From assembly GCA_009733575.1 (NCBI GenBank), contig ML769748.1, positions 1 through 63,253 on the forward strand: 63,253 nt of DNA. The letters are read 5' to 3'. Positions 12,080-23,269 of the stretch are shown here, piece by piece (the first letter of the stretch is position 1; every line of letters begins with the position of its first letter). A model generated the notes under the pieces. The model saw only the letters and a list, made by a program, of their open reading frames with translations, searched no databases and had not been told where the DNA came from. Origin of the DNA: Gymnopus androsaceus JB14 (Eukaryota > Basidiomycota > Agaricomycetes > Agaricales > Omphalotaceae). Made by a program: the position numbers and the translations under genes.

Positions 12080-13287
12080 AATGCGACGTCAGCAGAAAGC
12101 AGCTTGGTGATCCTCTGCACTCCATCCTTCGAGATCCCGATAAATCGATTGACGCGTTCCAGAAGGCTGCGAGAGGAGACTCCAAAGCTTCAGAAAAATT
12201 AGGACTATGCAACATTAATCCCTTTTGGAAGAACTTACCTCTTTGCAATATATTCCATTGCTTCACTCCCAATATTCTGCACCAGCTACACAAGGGTGTA
12301 TTCAAAGACCACATTGTCAAGTGGTCAATTGAAGCCATCCTGGGAAACTTGAAGGATTCGGAGAAGGAAATCAATACACGTTTCCAATCTATGCTACAAC
12401 ATCATACCTTGCGGCACTTCAAAAAAGGGATATCGCTAGTCTCGCAATGGACCAGGAATGAGTACAGGAACATGGAGAAGGTGTTTCTTGGAGTACTTGC
12501 TGGAACAGCGACATCTGACGTTGTCATCTGCATGTGTGCGGTTTTGGATTTTATTCAGTATGCCCATTTTGATCTTCATATGGATGACAGCCTTGAGAAG
12601 ATGAATGCCGCGCTGAAAACTTTCCATGATCACAAGGAAGCAGCATTCGTTGAACCGGGGATACGTGAACACTTTAACATCCCTAAAGTTCATTCAATGA
12701 ATCATTACACACCAATGATACGCTCCCATGGTTCTGCTACAAATTTCAATTCAGAGTGGTCGGAATGTTTGCATATCGACTTTGCGAAGCTAGCCTATCG
12801 CGCATCCAGCAAGAAGGGCTATCTGAAGCAGATGACAAAGTGGTTGGATTGGAGGGAAAAAGTCTTGTGGTTCACTCGCTTTCTGGATTGGATGTTGGCA
12901 GGAGATGGATTGGATTGGTTACAGAAGCCTACTATGGATGAGGAAGGGGACGATGAAGAAGAAGAGGATGAGATTGAATCAACTCAGACTAACTCCGACT
13001 CTGAGGAACTACTATATGGTGAATCCACGTGTCTCGTGGCTAAACACCCTCCTCATTCCAACATCAATCTCGCAACTTTGGATTCAGAATATGGCTGCTC
13101 AACATTTGTTTATGCAATGGAACGTTTTCTCAAAGATCATGATCTCCTCAAGCCAGACTACTGGGATGCCGCACCAGCAAAATATGATTTGTATAAACTG
13201 GTTCACATAACGATTCCACCTATGCCAGAAATCTTGGGCTCACCGGCTACTGACATTATCCACGCTACCGCTGCTCAAGCTGCAGTC

Positions 13288-14029
13288 ACTTCTGGTAGAG
13301 ATGGGCACGAATAGTGAATATTCATGAGTATTCATGAATATTTAGCCATTCGTTACTCGCGAATAATGAGTCACGAGTGACGAATATATTCGTTACACGA
13401 GTACTTACTCGAGTATAAATAGCCACTTTGATGTCACAAATATTCGTGGTACTTTATTCATGAATATTCGCGAATATTCGCCGATATCACGTGCTTGTTA
13501 GCACGAGCATGTGAGGTATTCATTACTTAAGCAAAAATTCAATATATAACTTAATTCGGCTATGTTTGAATATGTATATAATGTTATTGACATGTAACTG
13601 TAATAAAATCTGTGTGGCTTAGTGGTTATGGGCGCCGACTCTGGATTAAGGTCAGGCCTTCCTGTGATAGCTGACCAGCAGAGTTCAATTCTCAGTACCG
13701 CCACAATTTTGTGTCATGTAATAGTACTCGGAAATGTATACAGACTGTATTTATATTATTATTAAACACTAATATAGTACTTCAACATTATTACTTACAT
13801 GTTCGAGCCTATATTTACTTTATTTGTAATGTTGTTAATTAATCACAAGTATACTCGAGTATTTGTCCTAAAATACTCGTTATTCACGAATATCTATTCG
13901 CGAATATATGTCTGTACAAATATTCGAGTATATACTCGAGTATAAATAGTGGATTTGAGGTGACAAATATTCGTACCACGAATAACGAATATACTCGAGT
14001 ATGTATTCGTGCCCACCTCTAACTTCTGG
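13288..14029. mobile_element. hAT-type MITE, 726 bp, with 8-bp target duplication
   Basis: The element spans 13296-14021. Its ends form an inverted repeat, TAGAGRTGGGCACGAATA, with one mismatch. It is flanked by a perfect 8-bp direct repeat ACTTCTGG (13288-13295 and 14022-14029), the size expected for hAT transposition. The inside is AT-rich. Subterminal blocks near both ends carry many variants of CGAATATTCG and TACTCGAGTATA, likely transposase-binding repeats. No transposase is encoded. It inserted into the Plavaka transposase gene. Confidence 0.9.
13613..13706 (+). other. tRNA-like segment inside the hAT MITE
   Basis: A 93-nt stretch begins TGTGGC and ends GCCACA, giving a 6-bp acceptor-like stem. 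It has an A-box-like TTAGTGGTTATGGGCG and a B-box-like GAGTTCAATTCTC in the right places, with a long variable region as in Ser/Leu tRNAs. The seventh acceptor pair is mismatched and the anticodon stem is imperfect. I read it as a tRNA-derived relic rather than a working tRNA gene. Confidence 0.45.
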
Positions 14030-14842
14030 GAAGAAGCAATGGAAGTACTGCCCTGCCCAATTCGATACTGTTCTGGCTTGGAAGGAACTCCCAAAAGGTC
14101 ATTCTATACCTTTGGATGGACTTGGGCCCAATGGTACGTACTTGTTCTTTTATGATAGGCTTGCCCCTCATTTGCATTTTTAGGACTTCATGTTGCTCGG
14201 GTACGAGCAATTTTCAACCTTCCTGCAGAACTCGGCACATTCCCTCATCCATTGGCTTACGTCGACTGGTTCACACCTCTTCGGAAAGTAGACAAGGATA
14301 CACTTATGTATCGAGTCGAACACTCCGAGAGGAATCACATTCGGGTGTCTTCCATTATTCCAGTAACTTACATCTCACGAAGCTGTCATCTGGTACCATT
14401 TTCAGGCAAATGTACCAATAGATCTTGGACCAGCGAGAGCATCCTTGATAAATGTAAATCCTTCCTCCTCAATCCATATCTTAGGCCTGTAGACTTTGTA
14501 CATTTGCGCCATCGGAATGAACCCATATTATAATTCAAGTTTCTCCGGCATTGAGTACAGTCTTGAGCTCCGAGTCATCCCTTGGGTATGTTACATAGCA
14601 ACCAAACTTCCACCCTCTCATCTCCTCCCTCAACTTCCATGAAACACAAAAATGAATCCAGTCCAGCCTCAAGTTCAAAAAAATTTGTGCTTATTAAACA
14701 ATCACCTTTGTGAGTCTCTCCGTTAACCGTAATCATTGTTAACCTAATGGTTAAGAAGCTCTCCCTTGCCTATATTTCGAACAGCTGGATACCATAAATT
14801 AGTGACTGGTGCAAAGTACGTGTCCTAATTTCCTACCGTTCA

Positions 14843-15504
14843 ATGTCTAGTAACACTGTCATTAGAAGTATTGCCAAGCAAACTGAGACACAGACTCACA
14901 ATGCCAATACAGGTGCCGAAAAGGAAAATGAATCATTGTGCGTTCCTCATCCTTACCTACCAATGCTTTGTTGACACCATTGTTGACACTGTCTTAACAG
15001 GAATTCCTCTGAAGACAACTCATACCTTCCCAGTGACACCGACTCTCAGCCAACGCAAGATCTCAAGATATTCCCTCCCCCTGTTCACAGTGAGTCTTAG
15101 GCTAACTATGCCCATAAATGCGAGTACTGATTGAGTACTTAGCATCTCGACCATATGAAGAACTGTCTGGATTTGAGCAACGTTTACTTTCGAAAGTTCG
15201 GAGTTTAGAGTTGGAACTGGAGCATAAAGAGATAAAGCGGAAACAGAGGGAGCTTGATCTCGAGAGGAAATCTATAGATATTCAGATTCTGGAGAACAAG
15301 GTTGACAATGCACTTGTACAGCGTGACAAGGCCCTTGGGAAGCTAGATCATGCTCGCAAAGAACGGGATAGTGCAATCTCTGAACGCGACACTGCACTAT
15401 CAGAACGTGATGCTGTAATCGAGTCTTCGCATCAAACGGAGGAACGACTCCGCAAATACCGTGATTATTTCAAGTTGAGTAACGAGTTGGCGGCGTATAA
15501 CTAG
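14843..15504 (+). CDS. small coiled-coil protein, hypothetical
   Basis: Three exons join in frame with GT-AG introns: 14843-14937, 15001-15089, 15143-15504 (181 aa). The first 60 residues are polar, Ser/Thr/Gln-rich and probably disordered. From FEQRLLSKVRSLELELE onward the protein is one long charged coiled coil, with a heptad-like ERDSAISERDTALSERDAVI repeat. It ends LSNELAAYN. There is no signal peptide or membrane segment. It lies 0.3 kb beyond the Plavaka transposase on the same strand and could be a passenger or a host gene. I do not recognise the family. The clean splicing supports a real gene. Confidence 0.6.
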
Positions 15505-16316
15505 TACAGTAGTATCCAATCTATTATGTTCAATTCTTTGACAACAAAAGTATTCAGCTTGTATATTCTCCATGGAAGCGCAAGAACTTTTGCAGTAACT
15601 CATCGTTCTCGCGCTTCCCAACATTAGATTACCATACTGATCTTCTTAATATACATGCGGTCTAGAGGATCAGTATTAGGGTCATATAGTAAGTACCATC
15701 CGTAGTGTACAGACTATCTACCTTGAGACTATGGAGTGTACATAGCTGTAGAGTAGTGCATGGACTGATGACATAACGATATGGACGCTACGGACGCTAC
15801 GCACAACTGGGTGCGCGATACGGATCATTTGAGTGTTTCCTGATGTTAATGCTTTCATCTACTTGATACAAATTGGCATGTAAAATCTACCTATACCTGT
15901 TCCAACACTTGCCTGTCACTCCGAACTCGGTAGCAAACATATGTAACGCCGGAAGTCATTTCTGAGGAGGAACCAGCATCTCCAAGATGAAAATGGTTCA
16001 TTCAAACTCCCAAGATGGTCTCAGCATATGCAGGGCATTTGACTCTCAAATGAAGTCATTCAACGATGGCGGACAATCTGGTGTTGTATGACAGGACAGG
16101 CTGAAGCAAGGAGCACTCATTTAGGCTCTGAGAGTATTGTAGTTCTGACATAAGGATGCGAAAAGAAATTGCTTCAAATCGGCTTGCTTTACCAGCGCAC
16201 AGTAAAGTACTACACAAAAAATAGGTAAGGTCTCCAAGAATCCTTGAGATTCGTATATCTGGTGAGAATTATAGCAGGCGGGCATCAAAATAGTCCATTC
16301 GAAGGGGCGTTGGTAA
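15505..16316. other. intergenic; its right part is duplicated at 32.2-32.45 kb
   Basis: No gene seen. From about 16055 the sequence closely resembles 32165-32447, which is likewise the 3' flank of an HsbA-like gene. It therefore belongs to the duplicated segment. Confidence 0.5.
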
Positions 16317-17033
16317 TTACAATCCAACAGAGGACACGGAGGAACTAAGACCCAAATTGGCGAGGCATTGGAGCAAACCAGCGACCTTGCTAAGCCTGTA
16401 AGACCATGAGCAACACATCAAACGTTCAATGAAAGACGACACATACAAGCTAGCAATAAGACTCAACACGCCCGGCAGCAAAGTACCCACTTCCTTCAAA
16501 AGCTCATTGATAGCATCGGCGAGAATGGAAGCGCCAGGGATCGCACTGCCAAGGTCCTCAAGGACTGATTCAAGAGCGGCGACAATGGCCTACGTTACGA
16601 CTTGACATCAGCTATAAATTCATGGAAATATTGCACCAATACGCACTTTGAGAATGGCAATGATGATTGTAACAATGTCACCGGCGCTTTGGCTCGAAGT
16701 TTCGAGGGAGGCCAACGAAGAGGATGCAGTTCTAAAAGCATCGACGTACTCATCGACGAGAGGAGTAACGTTCGCCTCAGTAGCAGTTCCGGCTTGTCCG
16801 TGGGAGGCTAGAACATGAAAGGTGTTAGTAGAGCCCTACGAAAGCAACACCCAGAAGAACTCACTGATCTTAGCCGAGGTCGCCTCTATTGAGCTCTGCA
16901 ATTTGGTGAGAGTGGTCATGATGTCAGCGGCATCCTGCCTCTTCTGCACCACAGCGTTAGAGGAGGGTACAGAGGCGACGAAGCCAAAGAAGGCAACAAG
17001 GAAGAATACTGCAAAGAAACGAGCAAAGAACAT
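16317..17033 (-). CDS. small secreted HsbA/cell-wall-mannoprotein-like protein, copy A
   Basis: ATG 17033 gives a signal peptide (MFFARFFAVFFLVAFFGFVA), then a short propeptide ending in a Kex2-like KR (VQKRQD). Amphipathic helices free of cysteine follow. Joins in frame: ...SAKI to TSHGQAGTATEANV (intron about 16809-16868), then AILK to AIVAALESVLEDLG, then SLIASL to LSKVAGLLQ, stop at 16317. The layout resembles hydrophobic surface-binding/cell wall galactomannoprotein-like proteins (PF12296-like), which is the basis of the call; unrelated small secreted proteins could look the same. A near copy lies at 32.45-33.17 kb on the same strand. The first join's GT lies at the codon for Ser in ATCAGTGAG. 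Confidence 0.6.
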
Positions 17034-17117
17034 CGTTGGGATAAGTGAAACTTGGGTGGTGGCTAGTAGTTCAGATAGGAAAGACTGGCTGTTGTCAATT
17101 ACCAAGTCGATCCCAAA

Positions 17118-17128
17118 GCTTTTATACC
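17118..17128 (-). promoter_or_regulatory. TATA box of HsbA-like copy A
   Basis: GGTATAAAAGC on the minus strand, about 85-95 bp upstream of ATG 17033. The same sequence sits at the same distance in copy B. Confidence 0.55.
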
Positions 17129-17180
17129 ACTCAGCGGTGCGACTAAGGTCCCGGAATCTCCTACTGAAGTCCGAAATAGC

Positions 17181-17280
17181 GTACTCCTTGTCCGACTAGT
17201 GTATGTCTTGTCCGACTAGCTTACTCCTTGTCCGACTAGTGTACTCCTTGTCTGACTAGCTTACTCCTTGTCCGACTGGC
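17181..17280. repeat. five tandem 20-bp units
   Basis: Exactly five 20-bp units, consensus KTACTCCTTGTCCGACTAGY, at 17181, 17201, 17221, 17241 and 17261, each with 0-3 changes. The core TTGTCCGA also occurs in single copies at 17501-17521 and 56598-56618, followed by AAWTAGCGT. Confidence 0.85.
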
Positions 17281-17289
17281 GTACTCGAG

Positions 17290-18535
17290 CGCGCCAGGCG
17301 GACAAGAAGCTAGCGCTGAACCGAAATTTTTGAAACGAATTTACGCTATTCTGGGTACCTTGTGAGACATAGCGCGTCATCAAAGCTGAGCGCAGGTAAC
17401 GTAGATTATGAGATTCTAATACGCACAAGAAAAAAAAGGAGCGCACGGGGATTTTTTTGGGTTTCAACTTTTCTGAGATTTCCTTTGGGTTCACGTGACC
17501 ATCCTTGTCCGAAATAGCGTTCCGCGCGTAGACCAGTGGAGCTGATGTCAATGAAGCATAGTGAACGTACATATGTATTTGCCTCGTGAAGCCTCCGAAT
17601 TACCTTTTGGTCATAGGATGGCAAGACACAAAATGCTACAGAAATTGTTTAATCTAGATATGATCACCTTTAGCGGAGATTGGCACGTCGAAAAGAGGCC
17701 CTGATAGAGAACTGGTAGAGTTCGGAACGCGCCACTTGAATGAATAGAGAAATATCTCACCAATCCAAGAAAAGCCAGTATTAGAAACCAAGATACCATC
17801 ATAAACTTGGTACTATCTATAGCGGCTTTACACTTGATGGTGACGGTGTGTTTTGACTGAAAATGGAGAATAGCGAGACCATACGTGAGCTTTCAACAGA
17901 ACAGTTTCGTTTCGAAAGCTATCAGATTGTCTGAAGGGTTGCAGCGACAGCGGCTTGCATGGCTGGTCATGGTGGTTGGAAACTTGAAATCCCAGCGTCT
18001 TTCTTCTCGACTGTCATGTTGTCTGGCTCTTTTCTCAACCTCCATTGCCTCATTTCTTAGTATCGGTTCCTTTATTGTTATTAAATTTCCGCCAAAATGG
18101 TGAATCCTGCTTTCGGTTCTGCACTTTTCATCCATTTTTCAAACTTGAAGGAATAATTTGCACAGAAGTCCATCGCTGAACATTGAATATGCCATTGAAT
18201 TCTCGCCACTCATCGAACCTGCAGCATATCGAAAAAGGAACGGAATATGTAAATGAGACGTCGGGTTCAATGGTGGAAATAGCATTTCCAAGTGGCGGAT
18301 TTCTGCAAACTGCAGAATAGAATCTCGGTCCAAAGGCGAGACTCTATACGTTGCATTTGTGTACATACCCATAATCCAATGCCTTCCCTTCGACCAACCT
18401 ATACCGACTTTGGAACAAACTTCGGACTTACGGAATGACTGGTCCTTACTAGTCCTTACTTTGACTAGCTCCGAAAGCTTTACTGCCAAATGTCGTATAT
18501 GGTATATGATTGTTCACCACTGCGACGTTTCTGCT
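17290..18535. other. no recognised gene
   Basis: Minus-strand frames at 17611-17802 (hydrophobic) and 17893-18489 could be exons of an unknown gene. Their order and frames do not give a recognisable protein. Confidence 0.35.
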
Positions 18536-18539
18536 CGCT

Positions 18540-19610
18540 TCCAGACGTTGTCTGGCCACTGATGAGAGACCCAGCATCTCCTACGCTCTAGAATCTTTTT
18601 TTTCCTCCCTCGATCTCAAATATGACCCCAGCGACGTTTACCTCTGCGGTAAACCCATCTCTCACCGTGAACATGCTGACGATATCGCCATTATCTGTCG
18701 TTCGCCTGACGGATTACAACGACATCTTCACGAATTACAAGCCTGGTGTGGAGACAACTTCCTGAAATTGGACGCGAAGAAATCTAAGTGATCTTCGTCA
18801 ACTGCCACCTCTTCTTCCTCTACCAACTATTGGCAACACCCCTCTCGATCTTGTGGAGACCTGGCCGTACGTAGGCGTCCATTTCAAGTCGACTGCGCGC
18901 GACATTTTTTCACATCATTATACGTCAAACGCAACATGGCAGTAGGCGCTGCGAACGCTTTATTGACCGTTCGCGACTGCCTCCAAAGGTTTCTCGGACG
19001 CTTTAAACTACACTTATAGACTACCATCTCATTAGTGGTTGTGAGGTGTCACTTAGCGTTGACAGGTCCTGCTTCGATCGCCTGCAGGTTGTCCAACATC
19101 GATTTTTACGCCCAATTCTACACGGATAATTCAATCATGTCACCTCTGTACGCAGGGTTGGGTCTGCTCCCTGTGCGAGTGCGCCGTGTAGAGCTCGCCC
19201 TCTGTTACCTTATTTACCTCGTCCAATTATCGTCTCACGATCTCGCGTGCACAGCCTTACAAGCGAGCAGCGCTCTTCGAGAACATAACAAGCCCTCTTG
19301 GTTATCGAATTTGGATTGGGTAATTCGTGATTTACCTGGTTCTACTTCGCACCTCCCTCCTTTAGCCGACCTTTCAACTGAATCCATCACCTCTTTGCTA
19401 AAATCCGTTCGCGCCGACTGCCTACATCATCTCCACAACGACATCGTCTTATTCCATCGTCTTCGCCTACTCGATAATCGTTTAGAACCATCAGCAGATG
19501 GCTCTACATCGTCTCCGATAATCCACCTGCACCATTACCATCTGGTTTGCGGTTCTCTCACCCCGATGACTTTCCGTGCTTTGCCAGGTTTCATTCATCA
19601 ATTTTATTGA
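18540..19610 (+). mobile_element. non-LTR (LINE-type) reverse transcriptase remains
   Basis: The 5' part encodes VYLCGKPISHREHADDIAIICRSPDGLQRHLHELQAWC, an RT palm segment in which the catalytic Y/F-A-D-D box reads HADD. The D-N-F-L-K-L-D-A-K-K-S-K that follows is the conserved stretch after it. A frameshift and stop follow at about 18790. The 3' part (19035-19610) resembles the C-terminal tail of basidiomycete LINE-like proteins (MSPLYAGLGLLPVRVRRVELAL, then PSWLSNLDWVI). The N-terminal RT and any endonuclease are missing. It is a dead 5'-truncated copy. Confidence 0.75.
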
Positions 19611-19637
19611 TCGACTTAATACTCTGCTTCCAGGAGA

Positions 19638-20630
19638 CTAAGTACAGTCAAATGGCTCAGTGGGAAGAGTGCAAATGCAACAATACCATGAATATCTAGC
19701 ATACTCTACCCGCTCCTCCTGCATGATGGGCATGATGGCATGATGACGACGACGAGCAACATCTCTGCGCTTTGTAGCGTATGCTAACATCGTAATAATT
19801 TCTTCCACCATGGAGAGCCCTTCATGATATATCCGAAGGGTAGCAGGCTCGTTGACTGAAAATAGGTGCTTCGAGCCTCCGCCATACAATGCAATTGTCC
19901 GACCTTCTACCTCGAGCTGCACAAAGTGTTTAGTATCAGGCAAGGACTCATATCGAGAGACCTAAAGATAGAGTTCACATTATTCTACTCACATGCATAT
20001 TCCTCCCGTCGTCAACTTTCCATTTGTAAACCCGACCGTCTACAGATGAAAATTTCACTGATCTATCGGGACACCAGGTTAAAATTGACGTTTAGTTGGA
20101 CAAAAGCTTCAATACTTACTTCCAGCCATGGTCCAAAATCTGCACCTCGCGACCTCTAATGGTGACATTATCCCCTCCAAACAAGATGGAATGCAAATTG
20201 ATTTCTGCGAAGGGAGCGCCAGCGTTGGAAACCCCCCCTTCTGGACGATCCTTCGCCTCCTATATGCTCGATGGTGATGTCCTTCCTGTCGATGAAGCCC
20301 TGCCCTGTTCTGGCTATGAAGATCGGAGGCCCTGGATTCGCACCTTGAGCGGAAAAGTAGGTAGCCCTGTATGGATAAATGTCTGAAAGAATTAGATCCA
20401 TTGTAGGAGACGAGGAATTATGGTTCAAATCTTATTAGTATATATCCTCGATATGATGTTGTACAATAGAGCGCACAATAGGTGTACATACGATTATGTT
20501 CCTTCCGACCGATGTGAAGTGTTACACCAGAAAGTCCCCCATTAGGACGGAAATCGTGTAGAGCTGACATGAGGCTAAGCTGAAGATCGCAAGTACTGTA
20601 ATCATGTACTTGGATAGTACTTGGATGCAT
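19638..20630 (-). CDS. DUF6593 protein
   Basis: Basidiomycete-restricted beta-rich domain of unknown function. Exons join in frame: from ATG 20630 to GRKEHN, then HIYPYRATYFSAQG through VTIRGREVQILDHGWK, then SVKFSSVDGRVYKWKVDDGRNMH, then LEVEGRTIALYGGG through NEPATLRIYHEGLSMVEEIITMLAYATKRRD and a His/Met-rich tail ending at 19638. The D-G-x-x-Y-K-W-K motif and the late L-x-I-(Y/F)-x-E-G-x-x-M-V-(E/D)-x-I-I motif are typical of the domain. The last exon is partly duplicated at 8.43-8.71 kb. Cellular role unknown. Confidence 0.7.
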
Positions 20631-20868
20631 TCGCAAAGCGAAGAAGGACGACAAAATATTTTCATAGCTACTCAAGCCTCTTGTTCATATATTTCTACAT
20701 TCGACGCCGCCGACACTTGCCATTCCAAGAGCAAATTAACGATCCCCTGCGGCGGAAGGTCATACAACAGCCAATTCATCTTGCCATCATTTCCCTGACC
20801 CTCCTCCCTCGGGCACTAAAATCGCATCCGAATTCTCATCCGTAACATTAGCGCTGCAGCAGTAGATT

Positions 20869-23206
20869 TCATATCATCTTCCGCATGTTATCCCACTGAG
20901 CAACAATCCGAGCCACAGTCGTAGCAGGTTTATTAGAAACTTGAGCTTGAGCGGGCGGAGACGGAGAAGATCCTTCAATTTCCGCTACAGTGGTATTGTT
21001 TTCCGACTGTGCCGATTTTCGAGAACTTCCAAACGGCTTGCTCAGCGAGAATCGTTTCCCTATTCCTGCGCTAGAATTTGCATCAGCTTTCGAAGATGTA
21101 AACGAGGTCGTATCATCGGTTTTCTCGTTTCCATCGCGTTTTTTCGAGCCTTGACCTGAAGGTGATTTCGCTTTGACAGTCGCCATCTGGGAAGAGGGTA
21201 CGCTGACAGCCTGATTCTGACTTCTGGGCTTTACTAAGGTTTGAAACGACAGCTCTGCTGGTTTCACAACTTTTACAACGATCTTCTCGTCCTCGCTCAC
21301 CGGCACCCGATCGAGGAGCTTTAATGCTTCGATACTAATGCGCTTGGTGTTGTGTACCGTGATACGTTGGGAATAGAAGGTAGAAGTGGTCTTGGTAGTA
21401 CCCAACGTACTAAGACTGTTGATACCGGTAAATCCAGTGAAAGGCGTGCGGTGGGTAATTTTCGAGGAGAGCGGATGGTATGTTACGGTAATCGACGAGT
21501 CGAGGCTGAGGTGATGCACGTAGTGAGCGAAAAGCATTGTCAACGAAGCGGAGACTCACCCCAGGCTGCAATCGAAACTCTCATCAGGACCAGCAGCAGG
21601 AACGTCAGTACGAGCGATAAAGGTCCCATCGACGTAGACGCTGGCTTTTCCAGGTATTAACGCATATTCAGAGGCGTTCTTTATTTTAGCCTGCGGAGAT
21701 TCAGACCCATTAGCGAATAATCTGGTCAGCAGCACTTGATAGCATACCTTCAAATGAACTCTGGTATCAAGTTTTGGAACTGAAAACCACAAAAGCTTCG
21801 TATCCAGCTCCTCGTTCAGTTCAACAATAGTAACATTGTGTGCCATACCATCGCATGGTACACTGATGAGTCCAGGGACTTGGAAAACGGAATGATTGAA
21901 CCTCCCGTCACCTTTTGAGGTAGCAATAAGCCCAAGAGTACCAAGAGCTCTGGAAGGTGCTGGAGGGACATAAACAGGACTTCGACCTCTCACCCTCATT
22001 CGACGGAAAGAGCGGGAACTGCTTCTGCTTCTTCGCCGATGTGGGCCATGGCGTGTTGGACTTCTATTTCTATGGTATACTGGAGGGGTTCTGCTGCGTG
22101 ATCTAGAGCGTGATCTAGAGACTATCACAGGTTGCGGATAAGGAGCCATTCCTGGCATCTGGGGTATAATCATAGTAGGGATCCCACCATAATGACGAGG
22201 CGGGGTTTTGATCGAAAGTCTAAGCGATTTGAGAGCAGGAATTTGAACTCCGTAAGTGGGAGTAGCAGTCTCAAGTGTTAGAGGAACGTTAGTCCAATCC
22301 TGTTGCCAAAAAATGAGTTTACGATAGACGACAGTAGAGCCCAAAGCACATACCTCGCCTGTATTTTGTGCGATCGCAGCCTTGTACACCAGTGTTAGGG
22401 GATGGTCCTTTGACTCGAGATTGACGCGGATGTCGTATACCGCTTCCCAATTGGCGGACGACACGGCTATGAATAAAGAAAATGAACAAAAACTTCCGGC
22501 ATAAGGTTCTGATTCCACCCACCATAAGCAAGCTCCAATTCGATCTCTCCTTCAGTCTCCAGCAAACAGACCAATAGAGACTTGCATTCCGAGTAGTCCA
22601 CCATTGGATTTGCTCGCCTGTTCTTCTGCGATCCTAGTCTTTTCAGGCTATAATCTCTTTGTAGAGTTTGGCTTCCTCCTTCTCCAATTCTGCCAGTTCC
22701 TCGTCGAGTTTACTTCCATGGAGGTTGTAGCTCTCAAGAAAGGTGCCGATTTGGCCGAGAGGAACGTCGTGGACAGTCATGGAGCGCATGTATTTCTCCA
22801 GAGCATGAGAGGATGTCTGGGATCGATTAATGGCGCTCTTCACCAGGTTCTTCTTGGATATGAGCTCTTCTAGAGCAGGAGAAGTAGTGACTACTGGCAG
22901 CGGAGGTGTTGTAGACAGAGAAACGTCATGTATAGTGGCATCTCCGTATCCCTGTACTCTTTTGAATACAAATAAACATACAGCTCACATAAATGTAAAA
23001 ATCCAGTTCACCTCAATGAGTCTTTGTGGATAACATCTGGCAAACCAGTGATAGCAAAGCTGGTTCTGGCCTGTTTGTACGGCAAATTGAAACTTGCGAC
23101 GAATCTCTGCGCGGCCCGTGTACAAGCTAACATGCAAGAGCTTGCCGTCGGTCCCAGAAACGAGGGAAATAGTGTTCACTGTATAATCTGGGGGAAGGTT
23201 CGTCAT
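20869..23206 (-). CDS. DUF4140/DUF4139 ('mucoidy inhibitor A'-like) protein with an RS-rich insert; three frameshifts
   Basis: N-terminal DUF4140-like part: VSLYTGRAEIRRKF, then in another frame GLPDVIHKDSL, then RVQGYGDATIHDVSLS and a coiled coil (22843-22650). C-terminal DUF4139-like part: NWEAVYDIRVNLESK, PLTLVYKAAIAQNTGEDWTNVPLTLETATP, CSLGLDSSITVTYHP, then a Ser/Lys-rich tail to 20869. In the middle of DUF4139 sits an Arg/Ser-dipeptide insert (about 22125-21960), as in splicing SR proteins. Introns with GT-AG ends are all intact. Three single extra bases break the frame, in short runs near 23056-23058, 22646-22647 and 22559-22560. Cellular role in fungi unknown. Either the assembly has base-run errors here or the gene is newly decayed. 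Confidence 0.75.
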
Positions 23207-23269
23207 GAGGAAAAGCTGTAGAATAATATTGAACTGTATCAATTTATAGCTGGGTTAGACGCTGTTAGA

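Larger units (their letters stand above)
12055..14533 (+). pseudogene. Plavaka-type DNA transposase, 5'-truncated and split by a MITE
   Basis: The frame to 13314 reads as the middle and C-terminal part of a Plavaka transposase: RCPKCDVSRKQLGD, LPLCNIFHCFTPNILHQLHKGVFKDHIVKW, VLAGTATSDVV, IPKVHSMNHYTPMIRSHGSATNFNSE and an acidic linker. A 726-bp MITE (13296-14021) interrupts it. Removing the MITE and one copy of its 8-bp target restores the frame into KKQWKYCPAQFDTVLAW. After one intron (about 14132-14183) comes the family C-terminus with FPHPLAYVDWFTPL, RNHIRVSSIIPV and SRSCHLVPF, stopping at 14533. The usual N-terminal half is absent: at the 5' side the reading runs into the opposing DUF6532-like gene. 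Not functional as it stands. Confidence 0.8.
16055..17140. repeat. segmental duplication, copy 1 (with 32165-33285)
   Basis: Both flanks, introns and the HsbA-like gene are similar over about 1.1 kb in the same orientation. The similarity ends just upstream of the TATA box. Confidence 0.8.

Noticed and set aside
13613..13706. A functional tRNA-Ser or tRNA-Leu gene
   Set aside because: The acceptor stem has a mismatch, the anticodon stem is weak and the B box departs from consensus; it lies inside a MITE. Kept only as a tRNA-like relic.
17342..17525. MITE with GCTATT/AATAGC ends
   Set aside because: The inverted match is under 10 bp and no target duplication was found.
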